Assembly (NCBI GenBank): GCA_963790045.1
Contig: CAWBMS010000011.1
Location: 186,001-250,000 of the forward strand
Direction of reading: 5' to 3'
DNA from: DATKMP01 sp963790045
Lineage (GTDB): Bacteria > Bacteroidota > Ignavibacteria > UBA10030
DNA: 64,000 nucleotides
Below are positions 10,690 to 20,500 of this stretch, piece after piece. The position numbers were made by a program, and so were the translations under genes. A model generated the notes under the pieces. The model ran no database searches. It saw only the letters and a program-made list of their open reading frames with translations, and had not been told where the DNA came from. Position 1 is the first letter of the stretch, and the number at the start of each line of letters is the position of its first letter.

Positions 10690-12804
10690 ATGAATAAAAT
10701 TTTAGGGATAATGGTTGCAATCAGTTTTTTGGGAATATTAAATAATATGGATGCTCAAACGATGAAAGCCGAATCATTTCAACCGCTTTCGTATGAGCAG
10801 GCGAGTGAAAAAGCGGATTCCGTTCTTGCACTGATGACGCTTGATGAAAAAATCGCGTACATCGGCGGCGACCGGTCGTTTTTTCTCAGATCGATTCCCC
10901 GGTTGAATCTTTCCGAAGTTTATATGTCCGATGCAACGCAGGGAGTGCATATTCGTGATCGATTTATTAATACGGATTTATCGCACTATATGCTTGAGAA
11001 ATCGACTGCATTTCCATGTCCTTTACTGCTTGCGGCAACATGGAACACGGAGCTATCCCATGCATATGCACAAGCGGTCGGTGAAGAATGCCGCAAAGGC
11101 AATATTGGTTTTTTGCTTGGTCCCGGAATGAATAGCTACCGGGTTTCGCAATGCGGGCGCAATTTCGAATATTTCGGTGAAGACCCATACCTGCGTTCCC
11201 GAATGATCGAGAATTATGTGATGGGACTTCAAAGCACGGGAACCATAGCCACGCTGAAACATTTTGTCGCCAATAACGAAGAGTATTACCGTCGTAAAAG
11301 CAATTCTATTGTCGATGAACGAACCCTGCATGAAATTTACCTGCCGCCGTTTAAAGCAGGAATTGATGCAGGCGCACGAGCAGTTATGACATCGTATAAT
11401 CAATTAAATGGATCATGGTGTGGACAAAGCTCGTATGTGATCGATACGCTTCTGCGAAACGAATTGAAATTCAAATGGCTGGTGATGACAGATTGGTGGT
11501 CGGTATATGACGGCAAAAAAGCAATTAAGTCCGGGCAAAATCTTGAAATGCCGGCCGCACAAGCCACAAAAAATGCAAAGCAAATGCTCGACAATGGAAC
11601 GATCACGATTGCCGATATTGATCGAATGGTCAAAAGTATTTTACGGACATATTTCTCCATGCGGCTCGATGAACCGAAAAATCGTGTTCCTGATCCGACA
11701 ATGTACAAACGGCATGAACAAGTTGCACTGCAAACGGCGCGCGAAGGAATTGTGTTGCTGAAAAATGATAATGGGATTCTTCCGTTAAAGAATAATGTAA
11801 AAAATATTTTAGTCACCGGAGATTTTGTTGATAAGAATGCAGCCGGCGGTGGTTCTGCGGAAGTAGCGGGATACAATCAACGGTTGTTGATTGATGAATT
11901 GAAAAAAGAATACGGCACCAAAATTTCATTTATCAAGAATCCCACAACTGAACAAATTCAAGCAGCGGATGTGGTGTTGTGTAATATCGGCACGCTCGAT
12001 AGCGAAGGTTGGGATCATCTCTTTGCGTTCCCGGACGATCAAGAGAAATGTGTTCAGCAATGCGTTGATCACAATCCGAATACTATCGTTCTCGTCAATA
12101 CCGGAAGCGGAAGAAGAATGACGAATTGGAGCAGTAAGGCAAGAGCGATTATTTATTCATGGTAGTCAGGGCAAAATGGCAATACCGCGCTGGTTGAAAT
12201 TCTTTCCGGAAAAACAAATCCATCCGGAAAGCTGCCCATAACAATCGAAAAGGAATATTCCGATTCTCCAGCGTCAGGGTATATGCCTGCCGGCGAAAAA
12301 TTATATGTCGGTTGGAATAGTGAGCAAGAAGAAAAACATCCTGTGTTCGATGTCCGCTATACCGAAGGAATATTTACTGGATACCGATGGTATGAAAAAA
12401 ATAACATCGAACCATTGTATCCGTTTGGATTCGGACTTTCGTACACGCATTTCGACTACGATGATATGAAAGTTTCGAAGGAGAATATTTCTGAACAAGA
12501 TACGCTTTGTGTCCGTGTAATGGTTAAGAATACGGGCAGCCATAACGGCATGGAAACCGTACAACTGTATGTGCAGGATGTTGAGTGTTCGGTTCCGCGT
12601 CCGCTCAAAGAATTGAAAGGATTTAAGAAGGTCGAAATCGAAGCCGGACAAAGTTCAACGGTTGAATTTACTCTAACGTTGCGCGATCTTTCGTTCTGGA
12701 ATCCGCAGACAAAGAACTGGACAGCAGAAAAAGGTCAATTTATTCTTTCTGTCGGTGCATCATCGAAAGACATCAAACTGCAGAAAACGATTACGTTGCA
12801 ATAA
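10690..12804 (+). CDS. GH3 beta-glucosidase (in-frame amber stop)
   Basis: Secreted family 3 glycoside hydrolase. Start ATG 10690 has GGAG 7 bases upstream and a signal peptide (MNKILGIMVAISFLGIL). The barrel domain shows DEKIAYIGGD, KHFVANNEE (the family KHF motif) and the nucleophile Asp in LVMTDWWS. The alpha/beta sandwich and a C-terminal fibronectin-like domain follow. A TAG at 12163-12165 falls in the highly conserved SWYPGQ-type motif (here SW-stop-SGQNGN), and the same frame then continues intact to 12804, giving 704 codons. A tyrosine codon is expected there. Either a single-base error or a real nonsense mutation. With the divergent GH31 it would finish the breakdown of beta-linked glucan or xyloglucan oligosaccharides. 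Confidence 0.83.
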
Positions 12805-12837
12805 TCCGAGAAATTCTATCACGGAACATAAACAGAT

Positions 12838-13155
12838 TCACGAATGCATCAAGGTCAGGATGCACTTATAGAAGCGATTCCGCAGAAACTTCCTGAGATA
12901 AAAAATCGAAACGGTATCATTATCCAATGCCGTGAACGCGGTTTCATTGCCGCGCTTGGATTGCACAACAACACCATCGAATACACCCTTTGTCCAATCT
13001 AACCGAACCGCGTCCGGCATGACCGATGCGGTAAAACTCGGTTTGGCATTGTTCATGGTATCGGCGCTCGGCGTGCTGAGCGACTGGCTGACGATTCCCA
13101 TGTCCAATCCGATGGCTTCGGTATAATTCGGATTGCGTTTGGGAACCTTAGATTG
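12838..13155 (-). pseudogene. Remnant of a fibronectin-like hypothetical protein
   Basis: On the minus strand an open frame reads KRNPNYTEAIGLDMGI, then a proline-rich link, then AVRLDWTKGVFDGV and VQSKRGNETAF. This wording (a YTEAIG-type motif followed by a W-K-G-DG beta-sandwich repeat) is, from memory, common in uncharacterised Bacteroidota surface or phage-like proteins. The similarity ends at about 12880, where the frame turns into unrelated sequence, and no start codon or ribosome site lies upstream. I read it as a decayed internal fragment. Function unknown. Confidence 0.5.
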
Positions 13156-13475
13156 TCTGATTTAGTGTGTTTTAAAGTTTTATATGATGTAAAGGAACAA
13201 TGCGGCAGTGCTGCGCCGTCGCTCTGAGGTTTGCGCTGTATTCACCGCCTACGTATTTAAAACCTTACCGAAAGCCGGATGTTGCATTTCCTTTACAACG
13301 AGTGCCCGGAATCAGGAAATTTTATTGTTGCGATCCTATTTGCCATATCCAAGATGGATTGTCGGCTGATATATATTACGCACACGCGTGATGAAAGCGC
13401 CACCAAGCAAAGCTTGGTGACGAGAGATCAAGGGGTAACTGTTGAATGCTTGATGCCATAATATAGAACTGCATC
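13156..13475. other. Gene-free stretch with one hairpin
   Basis: No convincing gene. It may continue the decayed material next to it. The only clear structure is an 8-base perfect inverted repeat CACCAAGC / GCTTGGTG with an AAA loop at about 13401-13419. It is not followed by a T run, so it does not look like a terminator. Confidence 0.4.
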
Positions 13476-14285
13476 CTACTTCGCAAACAAATCCACGCGG
13501 TTCACTTTACCGAATTTCCTGCCAAGGAAACGTTCGCCGACTTCTGTAAATTTATGCGGCACGTCGCTCACAAAAAATTGCAGATTCGGTTTCAGTTTGC
13601 TGGTGTTTACTAAGTTGTGTTCTCTGAGTACTTGCTCAACCACTACGGCAGTTGCTTCGCCGGAATCGATGAGCGTTACATTATTAGGCAGTACGCCGGC
13701 AATCGTTTCTCGCAGAATGGGATAATGCGTGCAGCCGAGCACCAGCGTATCGATCTTTTCTAATGTGAGAGGGAAGAGATATTCTTTAGCAATAATGTCG
13801 GTGGCTTTGTGATGAATCCAGCCCTCTTCTGCAAGCGGCACAAAGAGCGGACACGGCTGCCCGAAGACTTTCATATCCGCATCCAATTGTTGGATGGCGT
13901 TGGTGTACGCGTTGCTTAAAATTGTACCGACCGTACCGATGACGCCGATGCGTTTTTTCTTTGTCGCGGAAACTGCCGCCGCCGCGCCGGGAAGAATCAC
14001 GCCGACCACGGGAATCTTTGCGCGCTTCTGCACAACATCTAATGCCACAGCAGAAACGGTGTTGCATGCAATGACGATCATTTTGACGTTGTGCTTTAAA
14101 AGTACTTCTGTATCCTGTAACGTATAATCACGCACGACCTGCGGCGACTTAGGGCCGTAGGGTACGCGTGCGGTATCGCCGAAGTACACGATATTTTCAT
14201 GAGGTAAGCGTTCGGTCAATGAGCGTACGACGGTCAAGCCGCCGATGCCGGAATCGAACACGCCGATAGGTTGTGCAGTATCCAT
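13476..14285 (-). CDS. murI: Glutamate racemase
   Basis: Cytoplasmic, cofactor-independent interconversion of L- and D-glutamate for peptidoglycan. 269 residues, normal length. Both catalytic cysteines are visible: IACNT (~residue 73) and LGCTHYP (~residue 184), with the N-terminal GVFDSGIGGLTV signature and the VPYGPKS motif. It starts 2 bases after the glnD stop on the same strand, so the two genes form an operon. Confidence 0.95.
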   Translation of the reverse strand: MDTAQPIGVFDSGIGGLTVVRSLTERLPHENIVYFGDTARVPYGPKSPQVVRDYTLQDTEVLLKHNVKMIVIACNTVSAVALDVVQKRAKIPVVGVILPGAAAAVSATKKKRIGVIGTVGTILSNAYTNAIQQLDADMKVFGQPCPLFVPLAEEGWIHHKATDIIAKEYLFPLTLEKIDTLVLGCTHYPILRETIAGVLPNNVTLIDSGEATAVVVEQVLREHNLVNTSKLKPNLQFFVSDVPHKFTEVGERFLGRKFGKVNRVDLFAK

Positions 14286-14287
14286 AA

Positions 14288-16934
14288 TTATGCCGTCGTA
14301 ATGACTAATTCTTCTTCTAATAAATTTTTAATCGTGTCGAGAATTTCCTGCCGGATGCGTGCGCGAAGCGTTTCATCCGATAGTTTTGTACCGTCTGTGC
14401 TGAGCACATAAAACGAATCCACAATACCGTCTGCACGCGTAGATATTTTTGCAACGTGAATATTTAATCCGAGTTGTGCAATGGTACTGGTCAGGAGATG
14501 CAGGAAGCCGAGCGTATCCGGCGCGTACACATCGATGATGGTAAAGCGCGGGTGTTCATCGAACTGCACATCGCAGCGGACATTGGGATTGGCGCGGTGG
14601 GCACGGCGTTTCCAGCGCATGCGATGCTGATCCAACAAATGTGTTATGTCGATTCTGCCTTCGATCACTTCTTGAAGATCAATGGAGATTTTTTCACAAG
14701 CTTCTGCGCTCAATGGTTTCTTGGAATGGAAATCAACGACGCGGAAACGGTCGATCACCATGCCGTCGGTTCGTGTGAACACTTCGGCATCGAGAATGTT
14801 CGCATCGTTTGCCGTGAGGACGCCGCAGAAGTAAGAAAGAATGCCGCTGGCGTCTTTGGAAATAAAGGTTGCCTCCGTGATGTTGCCGGAATGACGGAAC
14901 AATGCTGACGCACTTTTGTTATCGCGAATTGCCCGCAGATGATTGCCGATTTCTTCCGGCGTAAAGGAGGCGGCGTACGGCGTTTCCGTTAAAAGTTGCA
15001 AGTGCAGGCGAATATCGCGTTCAGGAAATTGCGATGACAGATGCTTGATAATCTCTGTGTGCTGCCGCAATTGGCGTTCTTTGGATTCCCATCGTACTTC
15101 TTCCGCTGTTTTTCTTCCTTCGATCACATTCAATGCTTTGCGATAGAGATCGTGCAGCAGTTCTCCCTTCCATGCTGTCCATGCATTTTTATTGACAGCA
15201 GAAAGATCGGCATAGGTCAGGAGATACAGATAGCAAAGTTGCTGGGCGTTCTTAAACTTTGCGGAAAATTCTACGATGGTCTGCGGGTCGTTCAAATTAC
15301 GGCGGAAGGCAATCTGTTCCATCAACAAATGATGACGCACAAGGAAAGCAACTTCGTCTGCAATCTCTCCGAAGTGCAAACGTGTGAGAACACGCTTTGC
15401 TAATTTTGCGCCGACAACATCATGCTCTGCGCAAATGCAGCGGCTTTGCCATGTCGTGCAATAAACATGCGAACAGTAAAATATCTTTGCGGGGAAGCGT
15501 GCGATAAATATCGCCGAACACTCCGCTTGTTGTGGCAAGCGCTTCTGCATGCGCAACGGCAAGCAGCGTGTGTTCATCAGCCGTGTAATAGTGATATTGA
15601 TTATGCTGAAAGAACGAAAGCATGGGCTTCCATTCCGGAATCCATTGTTCAAGCACGCCGAGATTGCTCATCGTGCGGAGCGCATCGGCGACACCGTCCG
15701 GCAAATTCAGCAGGCGGCGAAACAACAACGTATCCCGTTCCGATGAAAGCGGAAGAAGTTTCGGTGCGCGGCGGTGAATGATGTCCTGCAATTCGAATGA
15801 AAGTTTTCTGCGCAATTCCGCTTGATGCGTAAATGCTTCCAATAAGAATGCGTTGGTGTTGGGTATTCGTTTGGAATAAGTATAAAGCCGATTCGATTTA
15901 AACATGAATCGTTCATCTAAACGCTGATCGAACTTTTCGGAAACGGCAGGCGACCATTGTTCCATCGACCAATCGATAATTTGCTGGGACAATGTTTCGA
16001 CGGTGCGCATGGCAGAATAATATTGTTGCATAAAGCGCTCTACTTCCGATTGTTTTTTGTGTGCACGGTACTGTAACCCTGCAGCAATTTTTTGCTGGAA
16101 GGAAAACTCCAGCGTGTCATGCACACCGTTTGTTTGCAAGTGCATTTCATTGCGCACGCGAAGAATAAAATTGAATGCGGCGATGGCAGAATCTATCGTT
16201 GCAGCATTCAACTGCCGCCGCAATGTGCTGGATTGAAGCATCGCCAGCGTTGCTGTGCTGTTGATCGGCAGTTTGAAGGTTTGCAGCATGCCGGTTCCGC
16301 GCAGCAGCCAGAAAATTGTATGCAGGTCACGCAGTCCGCCGGCGCTTTGTTTGATGTTTGGCTCTAACAGTTTTGAGGAATCGCCATACTTACTTAACCG
16401 CTCGCGCCGTGATGCAGCAATTTGCCGCACAAGTTTTCTGTGATCGGATGTGAGAATCGTTTCCTGTATCTTGTGCTGAAAATTTTGGTAGATCGTTTTG
16501 TTGCCGCACAGGTAACGTGCTTCTAACAGCGACATCCATGATTCAAGATCGGTATCGATGAACTGTGAGCATTCATCGATGGTGCGAAAACTGTGCCCGA
16601 CATCTAACCCGGCGTCCAGCAACGAATGCAAATATTCTTGCACGATAGGTTCGGCTGCCGGGCGGTCTTCTTCACCCGGCACAAGCAGCATAATGTCGGT
16701 ATCCGAAGAGAAACATAATTCTTTCCGTCCGTATCCGCCGATAGCCACGACGGTAAAGTTCGTCGTATCGTGCGGTAATTGCTTGAAGAGCGCTTGCAGT
16801 AAATTGTCATGCCTGTGTGTCAGAGCAAGAGCAACGCGCGTTCCTTGTACGCTGCGGTGATGAAGTTGCATTGCATGGCTGCGTTCATCAGAAAATTTTT
16901 TATAAATGTTTTGGAATAATGTAGATTCGTTCAT
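14288..16934 (-). CDS. glnD: Bifunctional uridylyltransferase/uridylyl-removing enzyme (frameshifted)
   Basis: Senses glutamine and modifies the PII protein. Seen: nucleotidyltransferase motif GGYGRKELCFSSDTDIM, the GlnD-specific LEPNIKQSAGGLRDLHTIFW segment, an HD domain (CLLHDMAKP, then EHDVVGAKLA), and two C-terminal ACT domains. The frame changes once inside the HD domain, at about 15429-15450. Removing one base, for example one T of the TTT (minus strand) at 15433-15435 beside TGCGCA, gives about 881 residues, the usual GlnD size. Loss of this enzyme would be costly, so a sequence error is likelier than decay. ATG 16934 preferred over the GTG at 16946. No PII gene is in view. Confidence 0.88.
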
Positions 16935-17083
16935 CGTTATAAACACTTATCAATAATTGAATGATACAGCAAAAACGTGAAAGGTAAAAGAGAAATAATG
17001 GCATTCTATAACTGAAAATGAAGAGAAAATTCAGTACGTTGTTCTACGTTGAATAAGTCCATAGATCGATGAAGAGGAAGCGT

Positions 17084-18640
17084 ATGGCACTAAAACCGTT
17101 TAAAAACGAACCGTTGACTGATTTTTCTAAGCCCGCTGAGCGGAAAACGATGGAACGCGCGCTTGCAAAAATACAGGTGATGCTGGGAGAAGAATATCCG
17201 ATCGTCATCGGCAGAGAAGAAATTCGTACCGATGATAAACTAAAATCGATCAATCCTTCAAAGCCATCGGAAATTGTCGGGTTATTTTCCAAAGCGAATG
17301 CCGACATTGCTGCCAAATCCATCTCAGCCGCTTCTCTGAAGTTTGAGGAATGGAAATGGGTCGATGCAAAAGTACGTGCGGAGTATTTGTTCAAAGCGGC
17401 AAAGCTCATGCGCAAACGCAAGCATGAATTTAGCGCAGTAATGATTTATGAAGTCGGCAAGACGTGGGCGGAAGCAGATGCCGATACTGCCGAAGCAATC
17501 GACTTCTTAGAATTTTACGGACGCGAGATGCTGCGGTATGCAGGCAACCAGCCGGTGACAAAGATTCCGACAGAACAAAGTGAATTGTGGTACATCCCGC
17601 TCGGTGTCGGCGTGATTGTGCCGCCGTGGAATTTTGCACTTGCAATCTTAACCGGCATGACTGCTGCCGCGATTGTTGCGGGGAATACGGTGGTGTTGAA
17701 ACCTTCGAGCGATTCGCCGTTGACGGGCTGGATGTTTTTCAGTTTGATGTGCGAGGTCGGACTGCCGGCAGGCGTCATCAATTTTATTACTGGCTCTGGC
17801 GCAACAATCGGTGATGTGCTCGTCGCGCATCCAAAGACGCGATTCGTTTCCTTTACCGGCTCGAAAGAAGTCGGCATGCATATTTACGAACTTGCGGCAA
17901 AAGTTCAGCCGGGGCAAAAATGGCTGAAGCGCGTTGTTGCGGAAATGGGCGGCAAAGATTCCATCATCATCGACAGCCAAACGGATCTTGATGCAGCTGC
18001 GCAAGCAACATTGGTTTCGGCATTTGGCTTTCAAGGACAGAAATGTTCTGCGGCTTCGCGTGCCATAGTGGTAGAAAGTATCTACGACAAATTTCTCGAT
18101 GTATTGACATCGAAAGTAGAAAAATTGAAAGTCGGCGCATCAGACAATCCTTCCAATTCTATGGGGCCTGTTATCAACAAATCCTCGGAAGAAAAAATCT
18201 TGTCATATATTCACAAAGGCATAGCCGAAGGTGGGCGATTGATGTGCGGCGGCAGGAAAGCGGCAGGCGAGGGATATTTTATTCAACCCACCGTGATCGC
18301 CGATGTTGCACCGACGGCAGCGATTGCGCAGGAAGAAATTTTCGGACCGGTGTTGGCAGTCATCAAAGCAAAAAGTTTCGACCATGCCTTAGAGATTGCC
18401 AACAATACGGAATTCGGTTTGACCGGCGGCGTATGGACGGAGAATAGAAAAAAAATCGAAAAAGCCAAAAAGATATTCCACGTCGGTAATTTCTATGTGA
18501 ACAGAAAAATTACCGGCGCGCTTGTGGGCGTGCATCCGTTCGGTGGATTTAATATGAGCGGCACCGATTCTAAAGCCGGCGGCAGAGATTATTTGTTATT
18601 GTTGATGCAAGCCAAATCACTATCAGAAAAAATTAAATAG
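17084..18640 (+). CDS. rocA: L-glutamate gamma-semialdehyde (1-pyrroline-5-carboxylate) dehydrogenase
   Basis: NAD-dependent aldehyde dehydrogenase that makes glutamate, the second step of proline and arginine breakdown. 518 residues. Seen: IPLGVGVIVPPWNFAL, cofactor loop SFTGSKEVG, general base Glu in VVAEMGGKD, nucleophile Cys in FGFQGQKCSA, and IFGPVLAVIKA near the C-terminus. The FGFQGQKCSAASRAI block is typical of the RocA/P5CDH group rather than general aldehyde dehydrogenases. Start at 17084 is preferred because GAGGAAG sits just upstream; that site overlaps the other in-frame ATG at 17069. Divergent from glnD. Confidence 0.88.
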   Translation: MALKPFKNEPLTDFSKPAERKTMERALAKIQVMLGEEYPIVIGREEIRTDDKLKSINPSKPSEIVGLFSKANADIAAKSISAASLKFEEWKWVDAKVRAEYLFKAAKLMRKRKHEFSAVMIYEVGKTWAEADADTAEAIDFLEFYGREMLRYAGNQPVTKIPTEQSELWYIPLGVGVIVPPWNFALAILTGMTAAAIVAGNTVVLKPSSDSPLTGWMFFSLMCEVGLPAGVINFITGSGATIGDVLVAHPKTRFVSFTGSKEVGMHIYELAAKVQPGQKWLKRVVAEMGGKDSIIIDSQTDLDAAAQATLVSAFGFQGQKCSAASRAIVVESIYDKFLDVLTSKVEKLKVGASDNPSNSMGPVINKSSEEKILSYIHKGIAEGGRLMCGGRKAAGEGYFIQPTVIADVAPTAAIAQEEIFGPVLAVIKAKSFDHALEIANNTEFGLTGGVWTENRKKIEKAKKIFHVGNFYVNRKITGALVGVHPFGGFNMSGTDSKAGGRDYLLLLMQAKSLSEKIK

Positions 18641-18714
18641 GAATGGTTGAGAATCTTTGATGTTGGAATAGAAACAAACATTCATTCCACTATCATAAAG
18701 CTCTTATGTGAATT

Positions 18715-19227
18715 ATGGAATTAGAAAAGTGTTATCATTGCGGGGAAGAAGTAACGGACGACAGCGATTTTTGTCCGCATTGCGGCGTGTTGTTTGAAAC
18801 AAGCGAGGAAGTTTTTTGCGACCTGCACCCGCAGGAACAAGCTGTTGCCGTATGCATCATTTGCCGCACGGTGTTGTGTACAGATTGTTGCCGCGTTGTA
18901 GCAGGCCGGGCGTTTTGTATTGCGCACCGCGGTGTGCAGGTGCAGGAAGATTGGGCGGAAGTGTATCGGTCAACGGAAATCACCGAAGCGGAATTGGTGA
19001 AAGCGGTTCTTGAGTCGGCAGGGAAAAAAGTGCTGGTGCAGAATTTTAATTCGATGGGATTTGTGTGGGATGGTGGCGGCGATTCGCCTGTGTCGCGCAG
19101 CAATGTCAACAAGCCCGCAAAAGTTTTTGTCCCCATTCCTGAATATCTTGATGCGCTGCAATCAGTCACGGAATGGAAATCCTCCACGGATAGTATTCAT
19201 CCTGAAGAAACAGAATCTGATCTATAA
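18715..19227 (+). CDS. Zinc-ribbon, B-box-like and DUF2007 protein
   Basis: 170 residues of unknown function. The N-terminus is a zinc ribbon (CYHCGEE, CPHCG), followed by a second Cys/His cluster (CDLHP, CIICRTVLCTDCC, CIAH) that resembles a B-box zinc finger. The C-terminal part (ELVKAVLESAG then VFVPIPEYLDAL) matches the DUF2007 'putative signal transducing' fold. Stops 18 bases before sucC, so it is probably co-transcribed with it. No biochemical role can be assigned. Confidence 0.72.
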   Translation: MELEKCYHCGEEVTDDSDFCPHCGVLFETSEEVFCDLHPQEQAVAVCIICRTVLCTDCCRVVAGRAFCIAHRGVQVQEDWAEVYRSTEITEAELVKAVLESAGKKVLVQNFNSMGFVWDGGGDSPVSRSNVNKPAKVFVPIPEYLDALQSVTEWKSSTDSIHPEETESDL

Positions 19228-19245
19228 CTCATCAAGGAGTTCGCC

Positions 19246-20409
19246 ATGAAGATTCACGAATATCAAGGAAAAGAAATTCTAAAAAAATACGGCGTCGCTG
19301 TTCCGAAGGGTGAAGCTGTCATGACGATTGATGACGCAGTGAAAGTGGCAGAAAAAGTCGGCGGCAGCGTGTGGGTCGTCAAAGCACAAATTCATGCCGG
19401 CGGTCGCGGCAAAGGCGGCGGCGTAAAGCTTGCCCGCAGTTTGGAAGAAGTCCGGGATTATGCCGGTGAAATTCTCGGCATGCGTCTCGTGACACATCAA
19501 ACCGGACCGGAAGGACGGCTTGTCAGCCGCTTGTTAGTTGAACAGGGAATGAACATTGCCAGAGAACTATACGTCGGCATTACTTTGGATCGGCAACGCT
19601 CGCAAAATGTCGTGATGGCTTCAACAGAAGGCGGAATGGAAATTGAAAAGGTTGCTGCGGAAACGCCGGAGAAAATTATAAAGGAGTATGTTGATCCCGC
19701 TATCGGCTTCCGAAAATATCAAGCGCAGCAATTATGTTTCGCACTCGGTTTAAGCGGCGATGCGCTAAAAAACGGTGTGAACTTTTTACTGTCGTTATAT
19801 AAGGCGTACGAAGCATCCGATGCGTCGCTTGCGGAAATCAATCCGCTTGTGCTGACAACAGAAGGTCATATCGTCGCGCTCGATGCGAAAATCAATTTCG
19901 ATGACAATGCCTTATTTCGTCATCCGGAATACGAAGCGCTGCGCGATCTGGATGAAGAAGAGCCGCTGGAAGTTGAAGCATCCGCATCAAATCTTAATTA
20001 TATTAAACTCGACGGCAATGTCGGCTGTATGGTCAACGGCGCCGGGCTTGCCATGGCGACGATGGATATCGTCAAGCTCGCCGGCGGCATGCCCGCAAAT
20101 TTTTTGGATGTCGGCGGCGGCGCAAATGCACAAACCGTAGAAACCGGTTTCAAGATCATCTTGAAAGATGAAAACGTCAAAGCAATTCTTATCAATATCT
20201 TTGGCGGAATTGTGCGCTGCGACCGTGTGGCGACCGGCGTTGTGGAGGCAGCAAAGAATGTCGATGTGCAGGTGCCGATTGTCATCCGGCTTGCCGGAAC
20301 GAATGCCGAACTTGCCGGAGAAATTTTGCGCAACTCCGGCCTCAAATTTCTTGTTGCCGAAAGCTTGAAAGAAGCGGCAGAAAAAGTGACGAGCGCGATT
20401 GCAGCGTGA
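19246..20409 (+). CDS. sucC: Succinate-CoA ligase, beta subunit
   Basis: ATP-grasp beta subunit of succinyl-CoA synthetase (TCA cycle). 387 residues, normal. Seen: MKIHEYQGKEIL start, KAQIHAGGRGKGGGVKLA (ATP-grasp lysine/glycine loop), LAEINPLVL (Mg-binding), and the C-terminal IFGGIVRCDRVA and RLAGTN blocks. Ribosome site AAGGAG precedes the start. The alpha subunit gene sucD, often next to sucC, is not in this window. Confidence 0.95.
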   Translation: MKIHEYQGKEILKKYGVAVPKGEAVMTIDDAVKVAEKVGGSVWVVKAQIHAGGRGKGGGVKLARSLEEVRDYAGEILGMRLVTHQTGPEGRLVSRLLVEQGMNIARELYVGITLDRQRSQNVVMASTEGGMEIEKVAAETPEKIIKEYVDPAIGFRKYQAQQLCFALGLSGDALKNGVNFLLSLYKAYEASDASLAEINPLVLTTEGHIVALDAKINFDDNALFRHPEYEALRDLDEEEPLEVEASASNLNYIKLDGNVGCMVNGAGLAMATMDIVKLAGGMPANFLDVGGGANAQTVETGFKIILKDENVKAILINIFGGIVRCDRVATGVVEAAKNVDVQVPIVIRLAGTNAELAGEILRNSGLKFLVAESLKEAAEKVTSAIAA

Positions 20410-20500
20410 TGATTAGCAGATAGCTTTTCGCGGCTAAGAATTATTTAAAGAAGATTGAAAACATAACTCAACTACTCATATACTCAACGACTTAGAAACA

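Noticed and set aside
13401..13419. Hairpin CACCAAGC/GCTTGGTG as a terminator
   Set aside because: No T run on either side and no gene ending next to it in the right orientation.
15420..15450. Shift at the TGA in glnD as a prfB-like recoding site
   Set aside because: The conserved His of EHDVVGA must already be in the new frame before the TGA, so the shift lies upstream of the stop.
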